Below the pieces are notes generated by a model. It was not told the DNA's origin and ran no database searches. It was given only the letters and a program-made list of their open reading frames with translations. A stretch of DNA of 64,000 nucleotides. It comes from Cryptomeria japonica. Taxonomy: Eukaryota; Streptophyta; Pinopsida; Cupressales; Cupressaceae. The position numbers and the translations under genes are program-made. The first letter of the stretch is position 1. Every line of letters starts with the position of its first letter. The stretch lies in the NCBI RefSeq assembly GCF_030272615.1, contig NC_081407.1, positions 439,423,213 to 439,487,212 of the forward strand, read 5' to 3'. This document shows, piece by piece, positions 1 to 9,364 of this stretch.

Positions 1-836
1 TGAGAAATCTTTGAGAATCCCTGAACAAACTAGAAATAATAACCTACAAGACCCAAGAAATTTTGAACCTCACCCTCATTAGTGGGTGCTGGCCAATCCA
101 TAATAGCCAGAATTTTAGAGGGATCAACTGCAATACCCTCTCTTGAAATCACATTGCCAAAGCATTTAACCTTTGACTAGAAGAACTCACACTTCTCCAT
201 ATTGGTGTACAATTGATTCTCTTGAAGACACTACAAAACCTACCTCATGTTCTCCTCATGCTCCTCCACTAACCTCAAATACACCAATATATCATCCAAG
301 AATACAAGCACAAATCTATCGAGATAAGTCCTTAAAACTCCATTCATCAATGTCATGAACATTGAAGGTGCATTAGTAAACCCAAAAGGTACCACTGTAA
401 ACTCATAATGCCCATATTAAGTACAAAATGTTGTGTGATGAATATCTACCTTGTGAATCAGCAACTGATGATACCCTGACTTAAGATCTATCTTAGAGAA
501 TATGTTAGCATCCTTAATCTAATCAAATAGTTCATCAATCCTCAAGAAAGGATATCGGTTCTTCATTATCACCTTATTAAGTTGTTGAAAATCAATGCAT
601 AGGCAAAGAGATTCATCCTTTTTCTTCACAAAAAAAATTGGTGAACCCCATGGGGAGACACTAGGATGTATAAATACCTTAGCTAGCAACTCCTCCAACT
701 GCAACCTCAACTCACTCAAATCTTGGGTATTCATCTGATAGGGAGCCTTAGATATAGGCTCTACTCTTGTAACCAAATCTATCTGAAAGTCAATGTCCCA
801 CTTAGGTGGCATACTCATAATCTTGCTAGAGAACAC
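1..836 (-). pseudogene. GY1 reverse transcriptase and start of RNase H (broken)
   Basis: RNA-dependent DNA polymerase of a Ty3/gypsy element, which would copy element RNA in the virus-like particle. In order on the minus strand I read '[10 protein letters not shown]', '[16 protein letters not shown]' and '[20 protein letters not shown]', then an in-frame stop near 516-518, then 'SKIDLKSGYHQL', '[12 protein letters not shown]' and the catalytic box 'FLDDILVY' (about 282-302), where YXDD is FLDD. Beyond this, 'DPSKILAIMDWPAP' and 'FLGLVGYY' mark the RT/RNase H connection. Stops and a frame change near 170-240 make it non-functional. Family assignment is firm; the C-terminal part lies outside the window. 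Confidence 0.92.
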
Positions 837-953
837 ATTTAAAAACTCCTAGAGGATGGGATGATGGAAAAAAAGATCATCACAATCCCCTCCATCTAAA
901 TCATTCACCCTCACTGCAAACAACTAAAAACCCTACCACATACAATGCTTTAT

Positions 954-1217
954 CTACATAACAAAAATCATGCAAAGAGAAATAGGTTGTTGAATACCCA
1001 CTATCTCCACATTATTCCCACTATCATCAAGACACTGCACCCTCTTACCACGATAATGAATACTAGTCTGATGAGCCTCAAGCCAAGCCATGCCTAACAC
1101 AACACCATAGGAATCCAAAGAGAGAACACGAAGATTCACTGAGGTGGTACATATTCCCAAATCCAACACACAACCATGCACAAAGGTATCCACTACCACC
1201 TTGGACCCCATAGCCAA
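954..1217 (-). pseudogene. GY1 protease / linker region (broken)
   Basis: An 87-codon open stretch between gag and RT. It reads 'LDSYGVVLGMAWLEAHQ' and 'VQCLDDSGNNVEIVGIQ', the C-terminal half of the plant Ty3/gypsy retropepsin (usually a D-V-I-L-G-M-D-W-L-like motif followed by the linker to RT). The N-terminal half with the catalytic DSG/DTG lies upstream on the minus strand (about 1220-1340) and is interrupted by stops. The domain cleaves the Gag-Pol polyprotein. Assignment rests on the motif and on its place between zinc finger and RT. Confidence 0.75.
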
Positions 1218-1379
1218 CTTGACCTACCACGTATCATCTTGCTTTACCATAGCAAGCCCACATCGCTATACTACTGAAGGAGAAATGAAAGAATCAGAAG
1301 CACCTAAATCAAATAATACTGAACAAGAGATATCACCTATCTCACCTGTGGTCTCAACAACTGTAGTCTGGTGCTCAAC

Positions 1380-2622
1380 CTGATGGATCTTCCTGCATCA
1401 CCTACTGTAGGCTTGAAATTAGCTATTCTTTGTCCTAACATCTACATAGACCTCTGAGGATAATGAATAGCAATATGACCTAGTTGACCATAAGAGAAGC
1501 AATCTCTCCTACTGAATCCTCTGCTCGCTGGAGGTGCCCTAGACTTTTGAACACTACCATAGCTAGAAACCTATTGAGAAATCTATGCTAGCTAAGAAGG
1601 AATAGATCACCTCTCACGCTACCTATTGTGACTCCTATCACCTTGTGATCTAGCACCACGCACAAAGATCTGACTTTGAGGATACTTTCTTTGATATCAC
1701 TGACCACTCTGAAAATAAGAGGGCTAACTCCTGGCAACTCATGAAGTATGTCATTGTGCACCTCTTTCAATTGATCCTGAAGTGTGAGAACTAACCAACT
1801 ACACACAAGGTGCACCTCCTAATGCCAAATTCAGGTTCTCCTTAACCAACCACACCTTCTCCATGGCCACCTCCATAGTCTTAAGCTCGAGAATCCTAAC
1901 CCCACTTTTGATGCAGTTGCTAATACCTCTAACAAAGTGCTGAATCAACATAGCCTCATGATCTACTATCCCAGTGTGTCTTGCTTAAGTTTAAATAATT
2001 TAAGCTCATACTACTCCACTATCATATTCTACTACCTCAAATCATGAAACTTATCTTCCTTCCTCTGCCTCCAATGATCTAATAAGAATCGGGCACAAAA
2101 CCACTCAAGAAACAACTCCCAAGAAATAATAGCAACGTCCAAATGCATCTTTTGCTCCTCCATGCGCCACCAAGTTGAAAATCATGAAGATGCATGATCG
2201 CACACATAGCCTTGGTGTTACTACTATACAGATGCATAGAAAAACACCTACCCATATCTAGAAGCTAAGTCTCCACCTCCATACCACTACTAGAACCATC
2301 GAAAGTGGGAGGACGAGACCTCAAAATATTTCTCATGTGACTAGCTACACTCACTTCCTAATCTAGAACAATGTGATCGTTCCCTCTCATGCTCCTGATA
2401 ATCAACTCTCTCTTGACATCCTGAATGACAAGACTCCTCCTATCTTGATCTTAAATGATCAAGAAGCTCTTGAAGTATATTGATCAATTGCGGAACTGCA
2501 TCACCACCCTATTGATCTTGTTGCTGCTCCTCATGGCATGACTCCTCAGAATATTTGAGACAAGGATTTTGTCAAGTACCCATGCGACCACCATGTCCAT
2601 GACCTCTACCTCTAGAGGGCAT
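1380..2622 (-). pseudogene. GY1 gag with degenerate zinc knuckle (broken)
   Basis: Capsid-type Gag of the gypsy element. The first ATG after the primer-binding site is at 2622-2620 and starts 'MPSRGRGHGHGGRM', a Gly/Arg-rich N terminus. The central retrotransposon gag domain shows 'ISWELFLEWFCARF' and 'LLDHWRQRKEDKFHDL'. Near 1453-1503 a CCHC knuckle reads 'CFSYGQLGHIAIHYP': the second and last cysteines are both tyrosine, so it could no longer bind zinc. More than ten stops interrupt the frame. Order and motifs make the family certain; exact boundaries are approximate. Confidence 0.8.
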
Positions 2623-2780
2623 ATTGTTTAAGCAAGATGCAAAGGATCTATCAGCTAAAATCTAGGGCAACTAAGGCAAGAGAAACAACAAGCAAGGATA
2701 ATCCACATGAATATCTGAAGCTAAGGTGATAATATGCACAATGGGCTCATATGAAACCAGAGTACACAATGTCTAAATAT

Positions 2781-2796
2781 GGGCTCTGATACCAAA
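2781..2796 (-). other. GY1 primer-binding site
   Basis: On the minus strand the bases directly after the 5' LTR read TTTGGTATCAGAGCCC. This contains TGGTATCAGAGC, the usual plant site complementary to the 3' end of initiator tRNA-Met. It fixes the LTR/internal boundary and the orientation. Confidence 0.9.
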
Positions 2797-3584
2797 TGTA
2801 ATGCCTTGCAAAATACCAAATAAATATTAATCAATCAATAAAACCTTAATCAAACATTAATAATAAATCACTCAAGAAAATAGCAAAGGTAAACATTAAT
2901 TATATTTATTTAAACTATAAGAAACAATTATTAATTAATTAAATAATCAATTACTCACACTACCACAAGACCCCCACAACTCAAGATACTACCACGATGA
3001 CTCACACTAAGGCACATAAACTAACGAGGATGAGATCTTAAGCCTAGAGTGTGTAGTGGGAACTCATGCCATCTCCAACGACTTACCATTGGGATAAAGA
3101 CACACTCAAACCTGTGAAAATAGGTGGAGTTGATGTCTAGTACTTGTAATCCTAAAACCACCAATAACCACAATACAACATCAGGCATGTGATAGAGAAT
3201 CACAACATCATATCTTACTCGCAATGAGTGATATGACATCCTCTCTTTCACAAATACACTAGAAGACAATCACAATAATTATAACATTAATTCAATCATC
3301 ACGATAATCAAGATAGGTATCATCATAATCCAATAAGAAATATGATCCATCTAAGAATAGTAGGCCCATATACGTCATCAAATGTAAATTTATCATCATA
3401 ATAAATCAAAACATTTCATTGTCCATAGGGTCATCATATAACATATGTTCATATCAATGTCTAGCATCATCAATAAGAATTAGAGATATAAATAGAGTCA
3501 CAAACATGAATCAAACATCACATGAAATTCTAATCAAGTTTATTGATGCATGAATCAAAAGATAAGTCGAGGAGGGACATTACA
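2797..3584 (-). repeat. GY1 5' LTR (788 bp)
   Basis: On the minus strand the LTR starts TGTAATGTCCCTCC (ending at 3584) and ends AAGGCATTACA (at 2797). The inverted ends TGTAATG / CATTACA are typical of LTRs. The half next to the internal region is very AT-rich. The middle (around the complement of 'caggtttgagtgtgtcttta') is shared with the left part of element H (about 41820-41900), so the two are related LTR families. The second LTR is outside the window. Confidence 0.85.
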
Positions 3585-5770
3585 ACACATCACTAAGGTA
3601 TGGCTTAAAATGATTGAGTGAATTGGCAAGCGCAACATGAGCATGCCTAGTATAAAATAGGTCTCTCAGATGTTCTCATGCTGGGGGTTTATACTTATGA
3701 TGAGTAGGAAAAAAGTTAGGGTATGGTGCAAATTTTCATTGAATACATTTTATGCTTTTTGCTGAAACACAAAAAGTGTCGACATGGGAAAATGGATTTG
3801 AGTAATAATAAACTGAGAGTTTTTTGTATAGGGGCATCACATGACCTTGTAGGTTCAGATAGCTCATTAGTATGTGCCATAGATTCTGAGAAATGCATCG
3901 TCAAAGTTTGACAATTTTCACACTTTGAGCACTTAAGAGAACACATCACTAGGGTATGTCTTAGAACGATCAAGCGACTTGATGAGAAAAATAAGGGCAT
4001 GCTTAGTGTAAACTTGGTCTCTAAGATGTGTTCACACTGATAGTTTGTGCTCATGATGAGTAGAATGAAAGTTAAGGTATGTTGGAACTTTTTGATTGAA
4101 TGCATTTTATGCTTTTTACATTGCAACAGAAAAAAGTGTCAGCACAAGCAAATGGATTTGAGTAATTAAGAACTAAGAGAGGTTTTTGTAGAAGGGAAAC
4201 ACACAACCCTGTAAGTTTAGATGACTCATTCCCATGTGCCATAGATTCCAATGAATGTATCATTAAAGTTTGACAATTTTCACACTTTGAGCACTTAAGA
4301 GAATACATCGCTTGGGTATGGCTCAGAATGATCAGATGACTTCGTGAGTGAAAAAATGGTATGTCTAGGGTAAACCTAGCCTCTTGGTTGTGCTCGCATT
4401 GACTGTTTGTGCCCATGATGAGAAAAATTAAAGTTAGGGTATGTTGTAATTTTTTTGTGAATGCATTTTATGCTTTTTATTGCAATAGAAAAAGTGTTAG
4501 CACAAGCAAATGGATTTGATTAATTAAAAATTAGGAGATTTTTTGTAAAGGGGCATCACATAACCCCATAAGTTTGGATAGCTTGTTTATATGTGTCATA
4601 TGTTCCAATAAACATGTCCTAAAAGTTTGATATTTTTCACACTTCGAGCACTTACAAGAACACATCAGTAGGGTATGGCTCAGAATGATCAAGTGACTTG
4701 GCAAGTGAGACAATGGCATGTACAGGGTAAACCCAACCTCCTAGATATGCTATCACTGATAGTTGTACCCACAATGAGCAGAATGAAAGTTAGGTTATGA
4801 TGCAACTTTTCATTGAATGCATTTAACACTTTTTGTAGCAACAGAAAAAGTGTGGGCATGAGAAAACGGATTTGAGTAATCAAAAACTGAGAGAGGTTTT
4901 TGTAGAGGGGTATCACACAACTCCATAGGTTTAGATGGTTCATTCATATATTTCATAGGTTCTGATAAACATGTCAAATTTTGACAATTTTCATAGTTTG
5001 AGCACTTACGAGAAGACATTGCTAGGGTATGACTCAGAACAATCAAGCGACTTGGCAAGAAAAATAGGGGCATGCCTAGCATAAACCAAGCCTCCTAAAT
5101 GTGTTCACACTAATGGTTTGCACCCACAAAAAGAAAAAGGAACGTTAGGGTATTTTCAACTTTTCATTGAATGCATATGACGCTTTTTAGGGCAGTAGAA
5201 AAAGTCTTGGAACATGAAAATGGATTTGTGTGGTAAAAAACTAAGAGAGGTTTTTATAGAGGGGCATCACATGACCCTATAGGTTCAAATGTATCATTCA
5301 TATATTCCATAGCTTATGATATACACATCATTAAAGTTTGATAATTTTCAGACTTTGAGCACTTAAGAGAATGCGTTTCTAGGGTATGACTCAAAATGAT
5401 CGGTGGATTTGGAGAGTGAAACAAGGGCATGACTATCTTAAAGATGACCTCTTGGATGTGCTTGTATTAACTATTTGCACCCATCATGAGAAAAATTAAA
5501 GTTAGGGTATGTTGTTTCTTTTCATTGAATGCATCTGACACTTTTTGGGGCAACAAAAAAAGTCTTAGCATGAGCAAATGGATTTCAATAATAAAAAACC
5601 GAGAGAAGTTTTTGTAGAGGGGCATCACACAACCCTATAGGTTTAGATGACTCATTCTTATGTGTAATAGATTTTGATAAACATGTCAAATTTTGACAAT
5701 TTTCATACTTCGAGCACTTAAGAGAATGTGTCAGTAGGGTATAGCTTAAATGATCGAGCAATTTGGAGAT
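3585..5770. repeat. Tandem satellite, about 357-bp unit, six copies
   Basis: The landmark 'ggtatg(g/t)(c)t(c/t)aga' recurs at 3597, 3953, 4315, 4672, 5026, 5383 and 5738, giving spacings of 356, 362, 357, 354, 357 and 355. Each unit also carries 'cactttgagcacttaagaga', 'gtttttgtagaggggcatcaca' and 'cattgaatgcattttatgctttt'. Copies are clearly diverged from each other. On the minus strand each unit keeps an open frame with a shared motif 'LKCSKCENCQ'. The array is cut on the left by GY1 and ends just before the SINE. Confidence 0.93.
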
Positions 5771-5781
5771 TTCAAATCTTT
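5771..5781. repeat. SINE target-site duplication, left copy
   Basis: TTCAAATCTTT, identical to 6281-6291. The last T's merge with the poly(T) tract that represents the element's poly(A) tail. Confidence 0.85.
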
Positions 5782-6280
5782 TTTTTTTTTGGTAAGTGCT
5801 TTTGACTGGAGCTAGAACCAGTGAGATCACATGGAAGGACCTAATCCCTATATCGTGAGCCAAGGCATCCTCGATGAAACACCTATACAACTTGTGAGCA
5901 CCAGCCATCAATTCCCTGGCCAACAAACAAAGAACATACCATCGAGCGAACAACTACCAATGAGTACCAACACCATATACCTTTCTTACCTCACCCTACA
6001 TCTGTGCTGAGCCATCCTCTTAGTTTGTGCTGCCCTTAGTTTGTTAGCAACAACTGGCGAATGAAACATGGGTTGGAACCTTCGGGCAATAGGCACCATC
6101 ATTGTCAGCAGGGGGACCACAACCTCCATCATTTCCATTGAGGCAAGTGACACTCAACAAGTCCAAACCCTACCAAGCTTCTACGTCTAGCCAACATCAT
6201 GGATGTGATGGGAGGAATTGAACCGAAGCCACTCGGTTCCAATGCTCGTGCCTTTATCGACATGCTATACGGTGATCCCC
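5782..6280 (-). mobile_element. tRNA-derived SINE (about 500 bp)
   Basis: Minus-strand non-autonomous retroposon. Its 5' end at 6280 starts GGGGATCACCGTATAGCATG, resembling a tRNA A-box region, and about 45 bp further comes GGTTCAATTCC, a match to the RNA polymerase III B box GGTTCRANNCC. It ends in a poly(A) tail (poly-T at 5781-5790 on the plus strand). An 11-bp direct repeat TTCAAATCTTT flanks it on both sides, as expected for LINE-mediated insertion. It has no coding potential; the 122-codon minus frame running out of it into the satellite is chance. The family name is not known to me. Confidence 0.82.
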
Positions 6281-6291
6281 TTCAAATCTTT
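6281..6291. repeat. SINE target-site duplication, right copy
   Basis: TTCAAATCTTT, exact match to 5771-5781. Confidence 0.85.
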
Positions 6292-6333
6292 ATTTCTATT
6301 TCCCTCTAAATATAAATTTTCTAAAAAAGTGAA

Positions 6334-6715
6334 TTGGATAATTTGTTAATGCAAGTAATGGTGTGGTCCTTTTTGTATTTTGTTGTTATAGGAATTACTC
6401 CTAACAATTTAATGGAAATGTTACCTTTTCTAGTGTCTCTTGAGAAGGCTTGTAAGTTGGGTTGGGAAAATGTTATTTGGAAATTTGATTCTTTAATTTT
6501 GGGCTCTCTTTTCAACAAAAATAATTCTTATGAGTCTAATTGGAGAACTACTTACTTTAGTGGACCAAATCAGTCATCTCTTTGATGTGTGAAGCTCTTC
6601 CTTTTCTTTTATTCCTCTAGAACAAAATGGTGTAGAAAATTTCTTGGCAAAAAGGGCTGTAGAGGGAAATTGTCATGGCATGCCTCTAAGTTAAATTTTT
6701 TGACTTTGTGATAAA
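6334..6715 (+). pseudogene. RNase H-like (RVT_3 type) relic, probably from a non-LTR element
   Basis: The plus strand reads 'LVSLEKACKLGWENVIWKFD', then 'SNWRTTY', and after a frame change near 6590-6620 'VENFLAKRAVEGNCHGMP'. This order (helix with G-W followed by a D-containing strand, then '..N..A..LAKRA..') is the C-terminal half of the RNase H domain that follows reverse transcriptase in many plant LINE-like proteins. The N-terminal catalytic DGS/DGA segment is not visible. The piece is short, out of frame and without neighbours of the same element, so it is a relic. LINE origin is inference; a host RNase H-like gene fragment is the alternative. Confidence 0.55.
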
Positions 6716-7193
6716 CTCTAGTAGCTTTACCAACATTTAATTACTAGCTTAAGTTTGGAGATAAGATTCTCTCTTTTAGTTATGATAGTTTTTTTTTCCT
6801 AGTTTCTCTCGATTTCTCTATAGGTATAAATCTTCTTATATATTTTGTCTTATTATTTTAGCAATTATTCTTTCCATTTAAAAACCACATAAGTGTAACA
6901 TATAATCTAATACTCTATTACTATTACATTAATATATTTATTTTCATTCCATGTAGAGCTAAGACAATTCTCTCTTTCATTTTTTGTTTTTCGAGTTTCT
7001 CTATATTTTCTTTTTTTACTTTAACAGTGATTATTTCCATTTGAGAATCACATAACTATAACCTTGTAATACTAAGTATCTCAATCACTAGAAAACAAAA
7101 TTATATTGCACATTTAAGATTCTTGTAAAGACATTTCATATTACAATGCCTCAAGTATTTCATTTGTTCAAATATACAAGTCACATGTACATA
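6716..7193. other. AT-rich spacer, no gene seen
   Basis: Low-complexity T-rich DNA. Two diverged stretches around 6880-6905 and 7030-7060 ('tttccatttaaaaaccacataagtgtaac' and 'tttccatttgagaatcacataactataac') look like an old local duplication of roughly 150 bp. It ends at the ACATA target duplication (7189-7193) of element GY-B. Confidence 0.6.
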
Positions 7194-7961
7194 TGATGCA
7201 GGAGCATCCTCGGTCGATGAGCAATCTTTCATCAACCAAAAATATTTCCTTTCAGTTTTGTTCTTGTTTAGTTCGTTGTGCAGTTTTCTATGTTTTTACT
7301 AGTTGGTATCAATAGTTGCTTTCTTTTTGTGGTAGATCTTATTTTTGGTTTCTAGGCTGGTTCATGTGCTTAATTCTATATTTTTATTTTATTTGGGTTC
7401 TTTCCTGGTCAATTATTGCTTCTGGTTGACTATTTTTGGGTTCCAGGATTGTTCATGTGCTTACTGGTTGGTTTTCCTTCATTATCGGTGCAATTCTTGG
7501 CACGTGGATCTATTTTGGGTCTTGTCCAATGTTCTTTGGCATGTGGCCAACCTTCCTACTGAACCACACCTCTTCATTGTTATTTTCTAGAAATATTTCT
7601 TTAATTCTTAGGGCTGACCTAGTTACACATTTCATTTTCCTGCATTGGTAAATGTAATCTTATGAGGCTGACCCGGATATGTTTCGGTGGGTAAAAATAT
7701 AATATTATGTAATTATTTGTGGGGGCAGAAGAAGTAGAATAAAGAATAAGGATTGGGATTCGCATTTTGTGATCTGGCTGATTCTTAGAGTCCCGGTTGG
7801 ATTGTATCTGGCTTGAGGCCTGCATGTAACTAGTTAACTACCGGATGTTCTTTGATTATTATATGATGATAACCGAATGGTTGTCGAAAGTTATAAAGCA
7901 ATAATATGATCTGTTTATGCAATCTTGCTATGTTTTGTTGCTTCTTTTGTTGTGTTACTCT
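7194..7961 (+). repeat. GY-B 5' LTR, first part
   Basis: Matches 26974 to about 27740 nearly base for base, for example 'caaccaaaaatatttcctttca' and 'gggctgacctagttacacat' against 'gggtcaacctagttacacat'. It is cut at 7961 by COP-A and resumes at 14642. Short open frames here have counterparts in the 3' copy and are not genes. Confidence 0.9.
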
Positions 7962-9031
7962 TGTTAGGATCTTGAGGCAACTGGGAGGGGGGGGGGTGAA
8001 TCAATTGTCTATTAATTTCAACCAAAATATAACTTAATCAAACTAGATGCATAATACCGGTAAACAAAACTTAATGCTGGTTGACAGTTTAACAATTAAT
8101 GACAATACTGGTGAAGCTTAATGTATGAAACAGAAAGACAAAAAACATCCACAACACATAACACATATATTTGTACATGGAAAACCTGTAATGAGAAAAA
8201 CCACGGTGGGAAACCTTGCCCACAATTAGATGATACTACTGCAGATAGTATGTGTGTACAAATGGGGTCTACACATGCAGAAAGGCCAACTTCCTAGAGC
8301 TCACTGCTCAATCACAAAATGAGAGTCACACTGACTACAATTGGATGGTTAAATCCAATGATAATGTACTGCTCAAAGTAGCATCCTCATATGCTGAATT
8401 CAGTACCGGTTAAGCTTAGATTATCTTCTTCAAAACCTTCCTTTAATCTTCAAATGATGTCTATGTGAGTAGCTCTGCTTATATTCACATATACCTTATT
8501 ACATTCCTCTTCCACTACCATGTTAATCTCACAAATGAGATCTTGCATATATACCAGAACCTAAGATCAAATGTGTAGGTTGACTCACTAAAAATATTAC
8601 AATTAAATAAATTACAAATGAATCAATATGTGATCCATCATGTTGTCTTAATACATTTACAATAATAACCAATCAATAAATCATATCCATAATGTGGCAT
8701 GCTGATCTGGAATAGATAACGCTTACCGATCCATAACCTAGACCAATTTGCTGGTAACAACAAATATGCAAACTCGATTAGGCCAATAGCCAAATCACCA
8801 AAACCAAATGTCCAAACCATGTCTTTGTCATAACCAAGTGATCTCCAGATGATAACAAGTCATCCTCCATGCCAGTGAACGATATAACTTATCGGTGAAC
8901 CAAATACCGGTGATTGTGCATAAGTCACTGAACTTGCCAGTGAACATAGTCAAAGATCTCCAGTGCTGATAAGTGTTGACAAGTGTTGACATCAATGACA
9001 AAACCAATGAAACACATCCATAATACCAACA
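7962..9031 (-). repeat. COP-A 3' LTR (1,070 bp)
   Basis: On the minus strand it starts TGTTGGTATTATGGATGTGT (at 9031) and ends GATCCTAACA (at 7962). It contains the TTGATGTCAA head motif, the GTGGTTTTTC...GGTTTTCCATGTAC block (about 8175-8215) and a C-run near its end (7985-7998 on the plus strand as G's). It pairs with 13577-14636. Confidence 0.92.
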
Positions 9032-9195
9032 ATCTCCCACTTTGGCATTGATAGCAACACAAGATGGAAAAATCATCTAAGTGCCAAAGCAAAAATGCCA
9101 AAAACCAAAAACCAACAATCTCCCAAAGAAATCAAAATACATAATATCTCTCCCCAAAAGATAATGTGTTTTTCCATAGATATATCTCCCCCTTT
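9032..9195 (-). other. COP-A double polypurine tract
   Basis: On the minus strand two purine tracts precede the 3' LTR: GACATCAAAGGGGGAGATAT (about 9185-9195) and AAAGTGGGAGAT directly abutting the LTR (9032-9043). The second would prime plus-strand synthesis; the first is an upstream near-copy also present in COP-C, COP-F, COP-I and COP-J. Confidence 0.75.
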
Positions 9196-9364
9196 GATGT
9201 CAAATGCCAAAACAATACAAAAAACAGATACAACCAGTTCATAGAACTAATTACATACCAATTGTTCTAACCAACTACTCCCTCTGAGAAGTAGCTCTCC
9301 TTCATCAAAGCTGGAAAAATATTTCTCTGTAAATTATGTCGGTCTGATGCCATTCTCCAACTAT

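Larger units (their letters stand above)
1..3584 (-). mobile_element. GY1: partial Ty3/gypsy LTR retrotransposon
   Basis: Reading down the minus strand the order is LTR, primer-binding site, gag, protease, reverse transcriptase, which is the Ty3/gypsy order up to RT. The element leaves the window at position 1 inside the connection/RNase H region, so integrase, 3' LTR and one target duplication are not visible. The right flank (from 3585) continues directly as satellite sequence, so GY1 landed inside a satellite array. Numerous stops and frame changes show it is dead. Confidence 0.9.

Noticed and set aside
3716-5082. Treating each satellite frame as a separate protein gene
   Set aside because: Starts and ends differ between units and follow the repeat; listed as a satellite with the open frame noted as a finding only.
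7345-7651. Two overlapping hydrophobic frames like membrane peptides, repeated at 27059-27434
   Set aside because: They lie in the paired GY-B LTRs and are T-rich sequence, not genes; neither frame is preserved between copies.
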